Shown here: positions 17,921 to 27,895 of the stretch, piece by piece
Numbering within the stretch: the stretch's first letter is position 1
Layout: each line of letters starts with the position of its first letter
From: Geothrix limicola
Lineage (GTDB): Bacteria; Acidobacteriota; Holophagae; Holophagales; Holophagaceae
Direction: 5' to 3'
Length of the DNA: 64,000 nucleotides
NCBI RefSeq assembly: GCF_030268085.1
Contig: NZ_BSDE01000001.1
Span: 930,001 to 994,000, forward strand
Translations under genes and position numbers: made by a program
The notes under the pieces: model-generated
Told to the model about the DNA's origin: nothing
Seen by the model: the letters and a program-made list of their open reading frames with translations, nothing else
Database searches by the model: none

Positions 17921-19030
17921 TCAGTTGCGTCCCAGGACCCGGTGGTACAGGGCCTCGTACTGATCGACGATGGGGCCTTCCGCGAAGGTGCCCAGGGCCC
18001 GGTCCCGGGCGGCCTGGCCCATGGAGAGCCGCAGCTTCTCATCGCGGACCAGTCTCAACACGTCCTCGGCCATGGCGTCCACGTCGCCCAGGGCTTCCAG
18101 ATATCCGTCCACGCCATGGCGGATCACCTCCGGCAGCCCGCCGACCCGGCTGGCGATGACGGGGACCCGGTGTCCCATGGCCTCCAGGGCCGCCAGGCCG
18201 AAGCTTTCCGTGGCGCTGGGCAGCAAAAAGATATCCGAACACGCGAGCACGGTGCCGATGTCCAGCTGCTTGCCGGTGAAGCGCACCTCCGACGCGAAGC
18301 CACGCTCCCGGCAGAAGGTCTCGGCCTCCACCCGGTCGGGGCCGTCGCCCACCATCACCAGGCGCACGGGGACTTCCTTCCGCACCAGTTCGAAGGTCTT
18401 GAGCACGTCCATGACGCGCTTCACGGGCCGGAAATTCGAGATGTGAGTCAGCACGAAGGCGGACTTGGGAGCCAGCCAGGACCGGCATTCGGGGCGCTCC
18501 AAGCCCGGCGGTTCGACGAAGTTTCCGATGACGTCGATGGGACGGTTCACGCCGAAGGTGCGGATGGTTTCCTGGCGCAGGTACTCGGACACCGCCGTCA
18601 CGCCGTCGCTTTCGCGGATGGCCATCTTCACCATGGGCAGGTAGCTGGGATCGCTGCCCACCACCGTGATGTCCGTGCCGTGGAGGGTGGTCACCACCTT
18701 GAGGCTGGGCACGGCCATGCGCGCCAGCAGCGCCGCCATGGCATGGGGGATGGCGTAGTGGGCGTGGATGATGTCGAGGCTATATTTCTCGGCCACGTCG
18801 GCCATCTTGGAGCCCAGGGCGATGGAATAGGGTGCGTCCTCGAAGAGCGGATAGGGACTGGCCCGCACTTCGTGGAAATTGATGCGGTCCTCGAAACCCA
18901 CCAGGCGCGGTGGCAGGCTCGGACTGAGGATGTGGACCTCGTGGCCGCGGCCGGCCAGGGCCTTGCCGACTTCCGTCGCCACGACGCCCGAACCACCGAA
19001 GGTGCTGTAACAGGAGATGCCAATGCGCAT
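17921..19030 (-). CDS. bshA: N-acetylglucosaminyl-malate synthase (bacillithiol synthesis)
   Basis: GT4 glycosyltransferase of 369 residues, matching BshA along its length: GISCYSTFGGSGVVATEVG, DIIHAHYAIPHA, VTTLHGTDITVVGSDPSY, THISNFRPVKRV, LVMVGDGPDR and ATESFGLAALEAMGH with its catalytic Glu. BshA transfers GlcNAc from UDP-GlcNAc to L-malate, the first step to the low-molecular-weight thiol bacillithiol. The start at 19030 has GGAGAGGG eight bases upstream; a TTG at 19048 in frame overlaps that site and is unlikely. bshB and bshC are not in the window. The family call is firm because the THISNFRPVKRV and HGTDITVVGSDPS stretches are BshA-specific among GT4 enzymes. Confidence 0.88.
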   Translation of the reverse strand: MRIGISCYSTFGGSGVVATEVGKALAGRGHEVHILSPSLPPRLVGFEDRINFHEVRASPYPLFEDAPYSIALGSKMADVAEKYSLDIIHAHYAIPHAMAALLARMAVPSLKVVTTLHGTDITVVGSDPSYLPMVKMAIRESDGVTAVSEYLRQETIRTFGVNRPIDVIGNFVEPPGLERPECRSWLAPKSAFVLTHISNFRPVKRVMDVLKTFELVRKEVPVRLVMVGDGPDRVEAETFCRERGFASEVRFTGKQLDIGTVLACSDIFLLPSATESFGLAALEAMGHRVPVIASRVGGLPEVIRHGVDGYLEALGDVDAMAEDVLRLVRDEKLRLSMGQAARDRALGTFAEGPIVDQYEALYHRVLGRN

Positions 19031-19080
19031 GGATGGAGCCCTCTCCAAGCTATGATGATCGGGTACCCAGGATCGTGCCC

Positions 19081-19338
19081 ATGCCCCTTCTCTTCGCCAT
19101 CGCCTACTATGCCCTGGATGCGATCATCTACCTGCTTCTGGCGGTAGCGATCCTGTCCTGGTTCCCCATCGATCCGCGGAACCGGTGGATCCGGCTGCTC
19201 CATGCCATCACGGATCCGATCCTCCACCCCATCCGGGCCATCGTGCCGCCCATCGGCGGATTCAGTTTCGACATCCTCATCGCCGTGCTGCTGCTCGGCG
19301 TCATCCAGCGGGTCTTTCTCAGGGCCCTCGTTTCCTGA
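19081..19338 (+). CDS. YggT-family membrane protein
   Basis: 85-residue protein with two hydrophobic segments (about 1-25 and 60-82) separated by the conserved loop WFPIDPRNRWIRLLHAITDP and PIRAIVPPIGGFSFDI. It lies directly before divIVA, the arrangement known from the cell-division clusters of many bacteria, where YggT/YlmG proteins are linked to cell-shape or division functions. The ATG at 19081 is preceded by AGGAT; a GTG two codons earlier is possible. Divergent from bshA with 50 bases between. Confidence 0.8.
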   Translation: MPLLFAIAYYALDAIIYLLLAVAILSWFPIDPRNRWIRLLHAITDPILHPIRAIVPPIGGFSFDILIAVLLLGVIQRVFLRALVS

Positions 19339-19373
19339 GCCCCTTCGTTTTCTGAGCCAGTGAGGCGCTTCCC

Positions 19374-19910
19374 ATGAAATACACGCCGCTCGACATCCAG
19401 CGTCGGGAATTTGAAAAGGCCTTCCGGGGCATCGAGGAATCCGAGGTCCGCACCTTCCTCCACGAGATCGCGGGGGAGTGGGAAGAGCTTCTGGCCGAGA
19501 ACCAGAAGCTGAAGGAGGAGATCCTCGACAGCCGCGAGCGCCTCCGCCAGTACCAGGACCAGGACCGCATCTTCCGCGAAACCCTGCTCCAGGCCCAGCG
19601 CACCCGCGAGGACGTGCTGGACGGCGCCAACCGCGAGAAGGAGCTGATCCTGCGCGAGGCCCAGTTCAAGGCCGAGGAGATCATCCGCGAGGCACAGCAG
19701 CACGTGGTCGAGATGGAAGTGCAGCTGCGCAACCTCAAGATGGAGCGTCTCAAGTTCCTGCGCGAAGTGGAATCGCTCATGGACCGGACCCGCCGCCACC
19801 TGCAGGAAGAGGCCCCGGACGTCTACGTGGCCCAGCCGCCGACCCTCAATCTGGAAGGACTGGACCTCAGCTCCCTCGAAGATCCCACCCAGCCGCCCCG
19901 CCACCTGTAA
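19374..19910 (+). CDS. DivIVA-domain protein
   Basis: 178 residues. The N-terminal DivIVA motif [18 protein letters not shown] (3-20) is followed by DEVRTFL-like EVRTFLHEI, then a long coiled coil (about 35-150) and a short Pro-rich tail. DivIVA proteins bind curved membrane at poles and septa and recruit division or cell-wall proteins. It follows yggT after 35 bases and is probably cotranscribed with it. Confidence 0.87.
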   Translation: MKYTPLDIQRREFEKAFRGIEESEVRTFLHEIAGEWEELLAENQKLKEEILDSRERLRQYQDQDRIFRETLLQAQRTREDVLDGANREKELILREAQFKAEEIIREAQQHVVEMEVQLRNLKMERLKFLREVESLMDRTRRHLQEEAPDVYVAQPPTLNLEGLDLSSLEDPTQPPRHL

Positions 19911-19938
19911 TCCAATAGCCGTTCGCATCGGAGCGTCC

Positions 19939-21111
19939 ATGACCCAGGCCGTCATCCTCAAGTCCCTTCGCAGTCCCATCGGAAAGTTCCAGGGCGCCCT
20001 CGCGCCCCTGGCCGCGCCGGATCTGGCGGCCCAGGTGATCAAGGCCCTGCTGGCCGCCGTGCCGGGCGCCGAGCCCACCGAAGCCATTTTCGGCAACGTC
20101 GTCAGCGCCGGTGTCGGCCAGGCCCCGGCCCGTCAGGCGGCCCTGCGCGGCGGCCTGCCATCCAGCATCTCGGCTCTCACCATCAACAAGGTCTGCGGCA
20201 GCGGCCTGAAGGCCATCCAACTCGCGGCCAATGCGGTGCGCCTGGCGGACCACCAGGTCGTGCTGGCGGGCGGCATGGAGTCCATGTCCAACGCGCCCTA
20301 CCTCATGCCCAAGCTGCGGGCCGGCGCGCGCATGGGCCACACCGAAGCCAAGGACGCCATGATCCTCGACGGCCTCTGGTGTGCCATGACCGATCAGCAC
20401 ATGGGCCACACCGGCGAGCTGGTGGCCGATAAGTACGGCGTTGGCCGCGAAGCCCAGGACGCCTGGGCCGCCGAAAGCCACCGCAAGGCCGTGGCCGCCA
20501 CGCAGTCCGGCGCCTTCAAGGCCGAGATCGTGCCCATCGCCGTGCCCGGCAAGAAGGGTGATCTCATCGTCAGCGAGGACGAAGGCCCCCGCGCCGACTC
20601 CACGCCCGAATCGCTGGCGAAGCTGCGCCCGGCCTTCAAGAAGGACGGCACTGTCACCGCCGGGAACGCGCCCAGCGTGAATGATGGCGCGGCCGCCGTC
20701 CTGGTGAGCACCGAGTCCTACGCCAAGGCCCACGGGCTGCCCGTCCAGGCCCGCATCCTCGGCACCACCACCGCCGGCCTCGATCCCGAGTGGGTGCTCA
20801 TGGCGCCCGTGGAGGCCATCCGCAAGCTCCTGACCCAGGTGGGCTGGGCGGTGAGCGACGTGGACCTCTGGGAGATCAACGAGGCCTTCGCTGTACAGAT
20901 CGTGGCCACCATGAACGAGCTGAAGATCGCCGCGGACCGCATCAATGTGCATGGCGGCGCCGTGGCGCTGGGCCACCCCATCGGGGCCTCGGGCGCCCGC
21001 GTGATGGCGACCTTGATCCATGCGTTGGAACGCCACGGCAAGCAGCGCGGCGTCGCGGCCCTCTGCCTGGGCGGCGGCAACGCCATCGCCATGGCTGTGG
21101 AACGGGTGTAG
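19939..21111 (+). CDS. Acetyl-CoA C-acetyltransferase (thiolase)
   Basis: 390-residue class II thiolase. The acyl-accepting Cys is in [14 protein letters not shown] (C86). The later catalytic set is present: [24 protein letters not shown] with its His, and the second Cys in [11 protein letters not shown]. The substrate is most probably acetyl-CoA/acetoacetyl-CoA, but chain-length preference cannot be read. The C-terminal glycine motif reads CLGGGNAI, slightly unlike the more common CxGGGQG. It sits behind divIVA by 28 bases and ends before a strong hairpin terminator. Confidence 0.88.
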   Translation: MTQAVILKSLRSPIGKFQGALAPLAAPDLAAQVIKALLAAVPGAEPTEAIFGNVVSAGVGQAPARQAALRGGLPSSISALTINKVCGSGLKAIQLAANAVRLADHQVVLAGGMESMSNAPYLMPKLRAGARMGHTEAKDAMILDGLWCAMTDQHMGHTGELVADKYGVGREAQDAWAAESHRKAVAATQSGAFKAEIVPIAVPGKKGDLIVSEDEGPRADSTPESLAKLRPAFKKDGTVTAGNAPSVNDGAAAVLVSTESYAKAHGLPVQARILGTTTAGLDPEWVLMAPVEAIRKLLTQVGWAVSDVDLWEINEAFAVQIVATMNELKIAADRINVHGGAVALGHPIGASGARVMATLIHALERHGKQRGVAALCLGGGNAIAMAVERV

Positions 21112-21133
21112 TCCGGCGTTTCGTCGCCTAACC

Positions 21134-21163
21134 AGAAGAGGCCCGGCATGCCGGGCCTCTTCT
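21134..21163. terminator. Bidirectional terminator, perfect 30-base palindrome
   Basis: AGAAGAGGCCCGGCA pairs perfectly with TGCCGGGCCTCTTCT, between the thiolase stop and the convergent FadL-family stop. TT follows on the plus strand. Being fully symmetric it can act on both transcripts. Confidence 0.85.
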
Positions 21164-21179
21164 TTGCGTGAACCGCGAT

Positions 21180-22709
21180 CTAGAACGTGTAGCGCAGCTG
21201 GGCGCCCAGGATGTTGATGTCGGCCTTGATGGTGCCGTTCAGGTTGCCGCGGGTGAGGTTGTCGTTGGCGAGCAGAGCGTTCAAGTTGGTGCCCGTCCCC
21301 GAGTTGAGTTCGACCTTGCCATCGCTGATGAAGAGGTGGCTGTAGCCCACGTCGATGGCCACCTTCTTCGAGAAGGCGTAGCTCATGCCCAACGATACCC
21401 ACTTGCGGTCGTTGTCGGGAATGCGGGGGGTGCGGTGGGCATCATCCACGGCGCTCTTGTCGAAGGCGAGGCCCCCGCGGAGCGTCCACTCCTGGTTGAG
21501 CTTCCAGGTGCCACCCACGGAGACGAAGGTGGTGTCGTTCCAGCTTTCATCCGTGATGGAATCCGCCAGCCCCGTATCGAACTTCACGCGCAGTTCCTTG
21601 AAGCGGGACCAGGTGGTGCGGGCCAGCTCGCCCTGCAGGGAGAAGGTGGGCGTGGCCTTCCAGTCGAAGCCCAGCGAAGCCGTGGCGGGCAGCGCGAGGT
21701 CCGCCTGACCCTTGCCATTGCGAAGGCCGGCCGCATTCAGGGCGGCCAGATCCGTAGCGGGAATGGACGTGGGAATCTGGAAGGTGGCATCGCCCTTGAG
21801 GGTCATGGTCATGGCCGCCTGGTACGCGAGACCGAGACGGAAGTCCTGCGAAGGTTCGTAGGTAAAGCCGGCCTTCCAGCCGTAGCCCCATCCGTCGCCC
21901 TTCAGACCTGCCTGGCCGTCCCAGGCGCCGGGAATGGCATAGCCGGGCGTGCCGAAGGTGGCATTGGGGGCGCCCATGGCCACGTTGGCCACGGGGCTGT
22001 TCTGACCAGGTCCGGGGGAGGCGGTGGAGAGGCCGGCCGCCGCGAGGCCCGTGCCGACCTTCACGGCGAGCGCCGTGCCGTAGTCCACGCCGTTGGTGAG
22101 TTCGGCGTTGGCCTTGCGCGCGATGAACGCGACGCCGAAGGAGAACTCCTTGCTCACGCGGTAGGCCAGGCTCGGGGCGATATCGATGGTCTTCAGATCG
22201 GACTTCAGGGCGTGGTAGCGGCCGATCCAGTTGGAGTCGTATTCGGTGGTTAGGCCGAAGGGCACGTTCAGCGACAGGCCCAGCTTGAGGTCGTTGCTGA
22301 CGCTGTACATGATGTTGAACTCAGGCAGCACGGCCGAAATGGCGGCGTTGCCATGATTGGCGGGGCCCGAAATGGTGTTCAGGTTCGTGCCCGTCACCGG
22401 GGCGCTGAAGAATCCCAGGGCCGGAAGCACGGAGGTGCGCGAGGCCGAACCGTTCTCGAACTTGGCGCTCAGCCCCACGTAGGTGCCGCCCAGGGAGAAC
22501 TGGGTGTCCTGGTACTGGGTCATCACCGCCGGATTGAAGAACAGGGCGCTGATGTCGTTGCCGCCGGCGCTGATGCCCGCGAAGGCGTTGCCCTGCGCGC
22601 TCGGGCTCTGCTCGCGCAGCTGGAAGCCGCTGGCCTGGGCCTGGGGAGCAAAGGCACCGGCAGCGATCAGAGTCAGGGCGGTGAGGGTGAGGCGTGAACG
22701 ATGACTCAT
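21180..22709 (-). CDS. FadL/TodX-family outer-membrane transport protein
   Basis: 509 residues with a signal peptide (1-26, ending APQAQA). The FadL N-terminal signature follows: SGFQLREQSPSAQGNAFAG and DISALFFNPAVM, with the NPA motif. The rest alternates as in a beta-barrel and ends in the outer-membrane C-terminal pattern LGAQLRYTF. FadL channels take up long-chain fatty acids or other hydrophobic compounds. The ATG at 22709 is preceded by AGGAG at a 10-base distance. It lies 146 bases downstream of trpA on the same strand and probably has its own promoter. Substrate not determinable. Confidence 0.87.
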   Translation of the reverse strand: MSHRSRLTLTALTLIAAGAFAPQAQASGFQLREQSPSAQGNAFAGISAGGNDISALFFNPAVMTQYQDTQFSLGGTYVGLSAKFENGSASRTSVLPALGFFSAPVTGTNLNTISGPANHGNAAISAVLPEFNIMYSVSNDLKLGLSLNVPFGLTTEYDSNWIGRYHALKSDLKTIDIAPSLAYRVSKEFSFGVAFIARKANAELTNGVDYGTALAVKVGTGLAAAGLSTASPGPGQNSPVANVAMGAPNATFGTPGYAIPGAWDGQAGLKGDGWGYGWKAGFTYEPSQDFRLGLAYQAAMTMTLKGDATFQIPTSIPATDLAALNAAGLRNGKGQADLALPATASLGFDWKATPTFSLQGELARTTWSRFKELRVKFDTGLADSITDESWNDTTFVSVGGTWKLNQEWTLRGGLAFDKSAVDDAHRTPRIPDNDRKWVSLGMSYAFSKKVAIDVGYSHLFISDGKVELNSGTGTNLNALLANDNLTRGNLNGTIKADINILGAQLRYTF

Positions 22710-22786
22710 AGGAACAGTGCTCCTGACCCGGTTTCCCCCGGGGAGAGTGGCTGTTTCCAGCCGGACGCATGGGATGAAGATGGACC

Positions 22787-22814
22787 ACGATACCAAATCG
22801 ATGCCGTCCTGCAA
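22787..22814 (-). promoter_or_regulatory. Candidate promoter of the FadL-family gene
   Basis: Minus-strand TTGCAG (22809-22814) and TATCGT (22787-22792), 16 bases apart, in the gap between trpA and the porin gene. Moderate match only. Confidence 0.33.
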
Positions 22815-22825
22815 CCACTCCCCGA

Positions 22826-22845
22826 AGCCTACCGTAAGGAAGGCT
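22826..22845 (-). terminator. Weak hairpin after the trp operon
   Basis: AGCCT-ACC pairs with GGA-AGGCT around a GTAA loop with one mismatch, 10 bases after the trpA stop. No T run. It may be a weak end to the trp transcript; low confidence. Confidence 0.3.
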
Positions 22846-22855
22846 GATTCACGAT

Positions 22856-23629
22856 CTAGACATCAGCAAGCAGACGTGGAGCCAACACCTCGTGCAGCGC
22901 GCGGCCTTCGGCCAATTCCTGCACCAGGGCCGAACCGATCACTGGCGTGGCGCCTTGGGCACGGATGGCGTTCAGGCTCCGGGCATCGGAGAGTCCGAAG
23001 CCGACGGCCAGCGGACGATCCCCCAGCGTCCGCAGTCCCTGGATTCGCGCGGCGACGGGCCCGAGATCCGTGCCCTGCCCTGCGCCCTGTCCTACGCCTG
23101 TGACGCCCAAACGCGCCACCACGTAGGCGAAGCGCTGGGCGAAAGGCGCAGCGGGGCCGGGATCCGGGCGCTCCGAAAGGATCTGACGGGCCCGGTCCAG
23201 GGTGGTGGTGGGCGCCAGCAGCGGCACCATCGGATAGCCCGCAGCACGCAGTTCCGCTTCGAAGGAAGCCTCCTCACCGAAGGGGAGATCCACCACCAGC
23301 AGCGCCTTCACGGGCGTGGGCGCGAGCAGGGCCTTGAGCTTCTCCGCCCCGATCTGAAGCAGCGGATTCAGGTAGGTGAAGAGGATGATGTCGGGGCTGT
23401 CCTGCAGTCCCGACAAGGCTTCCAGCACGCGCAGGGGCGTGGCGCCGCGGGCGATGGCCCGGTGCGCCGCGGCCTGGAGCACGGGACCATCCGCGATGGG
23501 ATCCGAGTGTGGAAGGCCCAGTTCGATGGCGTCGAGACCGAGGGCCTTCGCCTCGGAGAGCAGCCCCGGCAGCGCGTCCAGAGAGGGATCGCCGGCCATG
23601 ATGAAAGGAAGCAGGGGGTTCAGGCTCAT
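22856..23629 (-). CDS. trpA: Tryptophan synthase alpha subunit
   Basis: 257 residues, TIM barrel. It cleaves indole-glycerol phosphate to indole, which passes to TrpB. Catalytic residues are in the expected context: Glu in IELGLPHSDPIADGP with the following Asp, and VVDLPFGEE. Glycine motifs GVTGVGQGAG and VGFGLSD match the phosphate site. The start is one base after the trpB stop (TGAGATG). Last gene of the trp operon. Confidence 0.93.
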   Translation of the reverse strand: MSLNPLLPFIMAGDPSLDALPGLLSEAKALGLDAIELGLPHSDPIADGPVLQAAAHRAIARGATPLRVLEALSGLQDSPDIILFTYLNPLLQIGAEKLKALLAPTPVKALLVVDLPFGEEASFEAELRAAGYPMVPLLAPTTTLDRARQILSERPDPGPAAPFAQRFAYVVARLGVTGVGQGAGQGTDLGPVAARIQGLRTLGDRPLAVGFGLSDARSLNAIRAQGATPVIGSALVQELAEGRALHEVLAPRLLADV

Positions 23630-23630
23630 C

Positions 23631-24811
<1,181 letters not shown>

Positions 24812-24815
<4 letters not shown>

Positions 24816-25432
24816 GGGAACTCCAGTGCGTGGGCGGTGCGGATGAAGGCCGAAACCTTCGCGGGGTCCTTGCAGCCCGCCGAGGCTTCGAGGCGACTGG
24901 CAGCGTCAACGCCTTGGAATTGAGCGCGTGACGAGCCGGGAAGTGAGGCGAGGCGTTCACTCAGATTCGAAGCCTCGAGCCCACCGGCCAACAGAAAGGG
25001 CCCCGGCGGCGGATGGACCATGGCGTGGCCTTGCCCCGATCCCCCCGCCAGGCCCGTGGCCTTGGCGCTGGGCTCCCAGAGGTAGAGATCCGCGGGAATC
25101 ACGGCCTGGTCGGGCTCGTCGGACCAGGGCAGCAGGACGAACAGGCCCGCCTCGCGCAGCAGCTGCGCGCCGCGTTCCCGCTCCGACAGCGGCAGGTGGG
25201 GCTGCACGCGGCGGAAACCGTGGCGGCGGGCCGCTTCCAGGATGGCTTCGCCGCGCTCCGCCACCTGCACGAGCACGGCGCGATCCAGGTAGGGCGAGGC
25301 CACCGACAAGTCGGCGCAGTGCCGGGGACTCGGCGGATGCGACACGAAACCCAGCAGATCGGCGCCCTCCGCCGCCGCATGGGCGACGTCCTCCGCGCGG
25401 ACCAGGCCGCAGACCTTGGCGAGGGCCTTCAC
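24812..25432 (-). CDS. trpF: Phosphoribosylanthranilate isomerase
   Basis: 206-residue TIM barrel. AKVCGLVRAEDV holds the general-base Cys, LLGFVSHPPSPR the substrate loop, and GVDAASRLEASAGCKDP the catalytic Asp and phosphate region. It converts PRA to CdRP in tryptophan synthesis. Stand-alone, not fused to TrpC. Overlaps trpC and trpB by 4 bases on either side. The loop after GVD is a little diverged from the usual DVSSGVE but the spacing holds. Confidence 0.9.
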
Positions 25433-26265
25433 GAAACCTCCGTTCGCAGGCCCGTGAGGATGCGGCCGAGGAAGTCGCGGGGATCGGGGCTGCGCATCAG
25501 CGCCTCACCGATGAGCACGGAATCGAAGCCCGCGCGCAGGGCCGCCCGCGCGTCCTCGGGCGTGGCCAGTCCCGATTCGCGGATGAGCACCGCCTCCGGA
25601 AAGGCCTTCCGCAGAGGCGCCGCCGTGGGTTCGCCGAGGGTGAAGGTCGAGAGGTCGCGGGCGTTGATGCCGACGAGGCGCGCCTCGGCTGCCTGGGCGA
25701 AACCCACCTCCGTGAGGTCATGCAGTTCGACCAGAGGCTCCAGGCCACGGGCGCGTGCCGCCTCGGCGAAGGCCGCCGTGTGGCCCTTCAGCACCCGCGC
25801 GATGAGCAGCACGGCTTCGGCGCCCGCGGATTCCGCTTCAGCGAGCTGGGCTTCGGAGATCACGAAACCTTTGTAGAGCCTCGGCGCACCCAGTTCCGCC
25901 GCGGTCCGAAGGTGCTCGGAGGAGCCCTTGAAATAGGCCGGCTCCGCCAGGATGGAGAAGACCGAAGCGCCACCTTCGAGGTAGGCCCGTAGCTGGGCCA
26001 GCAGCGGCGTGCCCATGGCGAAGGGACCGAGGGAGGGCGAGGCCTGCTTGTACTCGGCGATCACGGCGCCGCCCCTGGCCGCCGCATCACGGCGCAGGGC
26101 CGCTTCGAAGGGGCCGGGCGGATTCAGGCGCGGGCGCCGGGGCGCGGGAGTCGCGGGCAGCTTCGACACGCGGGCCAGTTCGGAAACGAGCACCCGCTGC
26201 AGGTGGGAGGTAGAGGGCAGTCCAGTCGTGTGGACGAGGGAGGCCGGCTCGGGAAGGCGGATCAT
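25429..26265 (-). CDS. trpC: Indole-3-glycerol phosphate synthase
   Basis: 278 residues. The family motifs are VIAEYKQASPSLGPF, YLEGGASVFSILAEPAYFKG, LYKGFVISEAQLAEA (catalytic Lys), INARDLSTF, IRESGLATPEDA and VLIGEALMRSPDP. It closes the indole ring from CdRP. Start by ATGA overlap with trpD. Slightly longer than the usual ~260 at the N-terminus. Confidence 0.93.
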   Translation of the reverse strand: MIRLPEPASLVHTTGLPSTSHLQRVLVSELARVSKLPATPAPRRPRLNPPGPFEAALRRDAAARGGAVIAEYKQASPSLGPFAMGTPLLAQLRAYLEGGASVFSILAEPAYFKGSSEHLRTAAELGAPRLYKGFVISEAQLAEAESAGAEAVLLIARVLKGHTAAFAEAARARGLEPLVELHDLTEVGFAQAAEARLVGINARDLSTFTLGEPTAAPLRKAFPEAVLIRESGLATPEDARAALRAGFDSVLIGEALMRSPDPRDFLGRILTGLRTEVS

Positions 26266-27299
26266 GCGGGCACCTGGGGAGGCAGGGTGAAAGGCAGGCT
26301 GAAACCCCGGTCGAGCCGCAGGCGGGCTTCCCGCAGGGTGTCGCCCAGGCCCTCGAGGCCGAGGTTCCGGTGAAGGTGGAGGCCCAGGGAGACCTGCAGC
26401 GCCACGGCCTCGGCCACGGGGGGCCGGAAATCCGCGTGGGAGACGCCGCCGAAGAGGCCCCGCGCCACGGCCAACGCCTCGGCCCGGTCGCTGACGCGCA
26501 GGGCATGACGCGGGGGCGGCGCGATGCCCAGCTCGCGGGGCACCAGCACCTGGGGCGGCGCCACCTGGCCGTCCACCACGGCGCGCACGGTGGTGGGACC
26601 TTCGATGGAGGCCTCGTCGAGGCCCTTCCCTTCCGCGTCCTTGCCGTGGATGACGAAGGCGCGACGCAGGCTGGGACGCCGCGCCAGGGCGCCCGCCATG
26701 GGGGCCAGCAGGTCTTCGCGGGCCACGCCCAGCAGCTGCAGGGGCGGCTTGCCGGGGTTCAGCAGGGGGCCCAGCAGATTGAAGATCGTGGGGATGCCCA
26801 GGCGCTTGCGGATCTCGCGCAGGCGGCCCAGCAGCGGGTGGTAGGCCGGCGCGAACAGGAAGGCGAAGGATCGCGTCTTCAGATCCTCGGCCAGATCGGC
26901 GCTGGGGCGCGCCAGATCGTAGCCCAGGGCCTCCAGCAGGTCCGCGCTGCCGCAGACGCCCGTGGCGGCGCGATTGCCGTGCTTCACGACGGGCACGCCG
27001 AAGTGGGGCAACAGCAGGGCCGCCAGGGTGCTGAGGTTGGCGGTGGAGGAACCGTCTCCCCCCGTGCCGCAGGTATCAAGCGCATCTGAGGGCACGGAGG
27101 GAAAGGGCACGGCCACGTCCGACAGGGCGTCGGCGAAGGCCGCCAGCTCGTGGGCCTCGGGCACGCGCTGGGCCAGCAGGGCCAGGCAGGCGCCCACCAG
27201 CAGGGCGTCCGTATCCTGGTCGATGAACATGCGCATGAGTTCGGAGGCCGTTTCCGCCGGCAGGGGACGGATGGGGTTGTGGGTGGTCAGCAGGGTCAT
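26262..27299 (-). CDS. trpD: Anthranilate phosphoribosyltransferase
   Basis: 345 residues. The PRPP-binding motif DTCGTGGDGSSTANLST is followed by VVKHGNRAATGVCGSADLLEALG and IFNLLGPLLNPG. It joins anthranilate to PRPP. The ATG at 27299 overlaps the trpG stop by 4 bases, which fixes the start against a longer open frame upstream. Not fused with TrpG, unlike enteric TrpGD. Confidence 0.94.
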   Translation of the reverse strand: MTLLTTHNPIRPLPAETASELMRMFIDQDTDALLVGACLALLAQRVPEAHELAAFADALSDVAVPFPSVPSDALDTCGTGGDGSSTANLSTLAALLLPHFGVPVVKHGNRAATGVCGSADLLEALGYDLARPSADLAEDLKTRSFAFLFAPAYHPLLGRLREIRKRLGIPTIFNLLGPLLNPGKPPLQLLGVAREDLLAPMAGALARRPSLRRAFVIHGKDAEGKGLDEASIEGPTTVRAVVDGQVAPPQVLVPRELGIAPPPRHALRVSDRAEALAVARGLFGGVSHADFRPPVAEAVALQVSLGLHLHRNLGLEGLGDTLREARLRLDRGFSLPFTLPPQVPA

Positions 27300-27895
27300 C
27301 GGGATCTTTCCTGGGCGAGTCGGAGGAAGTTGGCGAGCATGGCTGGGCCATCGGGCGTGAGGATGCTTTCGGGGTGGAACTGGACGCCCCAGCGCGGAAG
27401 GTGGCGATGTTCCATCGCCATGATTTCGCCGCCGGGGCTGCGGCCCGTGACGCGCCAGCAATCCGGAAGAGAGGCCGGATCGGCGATGAGGCTGTGATAT
27501 CGGCCCACGGGCAGCCCCGCGGGCAGGCCCGTGAAGAGGCCGGTGCCGTCGTGTTCCAGCGAAGTGGCTTCGCCGTGCAGGGGTTCGAGGGCGCGGGTCA
27601 CGCGGCCGCCCGTGGCGGCGGCCAGGGCCTGATGACCGAGGCAGACGCCGAGCAGCGGCACGGCCCAGTCCGAACCCGCCAGGGCCATGTGGGCGGGGCT
27701 TTCCGTGGGGTGGCCGGGGCCCGGCGAGAGCACCACGGCGTCGGGATGGAGCGCCTTCGCATCGGCCAAGGTGATCGCATCGTGACGGACCACGCGCACC
27801 TCGGCGCCGAGGGTCTCGAAGGCCTGCACCAGGTTGTAGGTGAAGGAATCCAGCGCGTCGATCAGAAGAACCTTCATGGGGGCCACTGGGATCAT
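27296..27895 (-). CDS. trpG: Anthranilate synthase glutamine amidotransferase subunit
   Basis: 199-residue class I amidotransferase: LLIDALDSFTYNLVQ, VLSPGPGHPTE, the nucleophile Cys in GVCLGHQALA, and the His-Glu pair in GVQFHPESILT. It supplies ammonia to TrpE. The ATG at 27895 overlaps the trpE stop by 4 bases; an ATG six codons later is the alternative. Such subunits may also serve aminodeoxychorismate synthase; no pabA/pabB gene is seen here. Confidence 0.93.
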   Translation of the reverse strand: MIPVAPMKVLLIDALDSFTYNLVQAFETLGAEVRVVRHDAITLADAKALHPDAVVLSPGPGHPTESPAHMALAGSDWAVPLLGVCLGHQALAAATGGRVTRALEPLHGEATSLEHDGTGLFTGLPAGLPVGRYHSLIADPASLPDCWRVTGRSPGGEIMAMEHRHLPRWGVQFHPESILTPDGPAMLANFLRLAQERSR

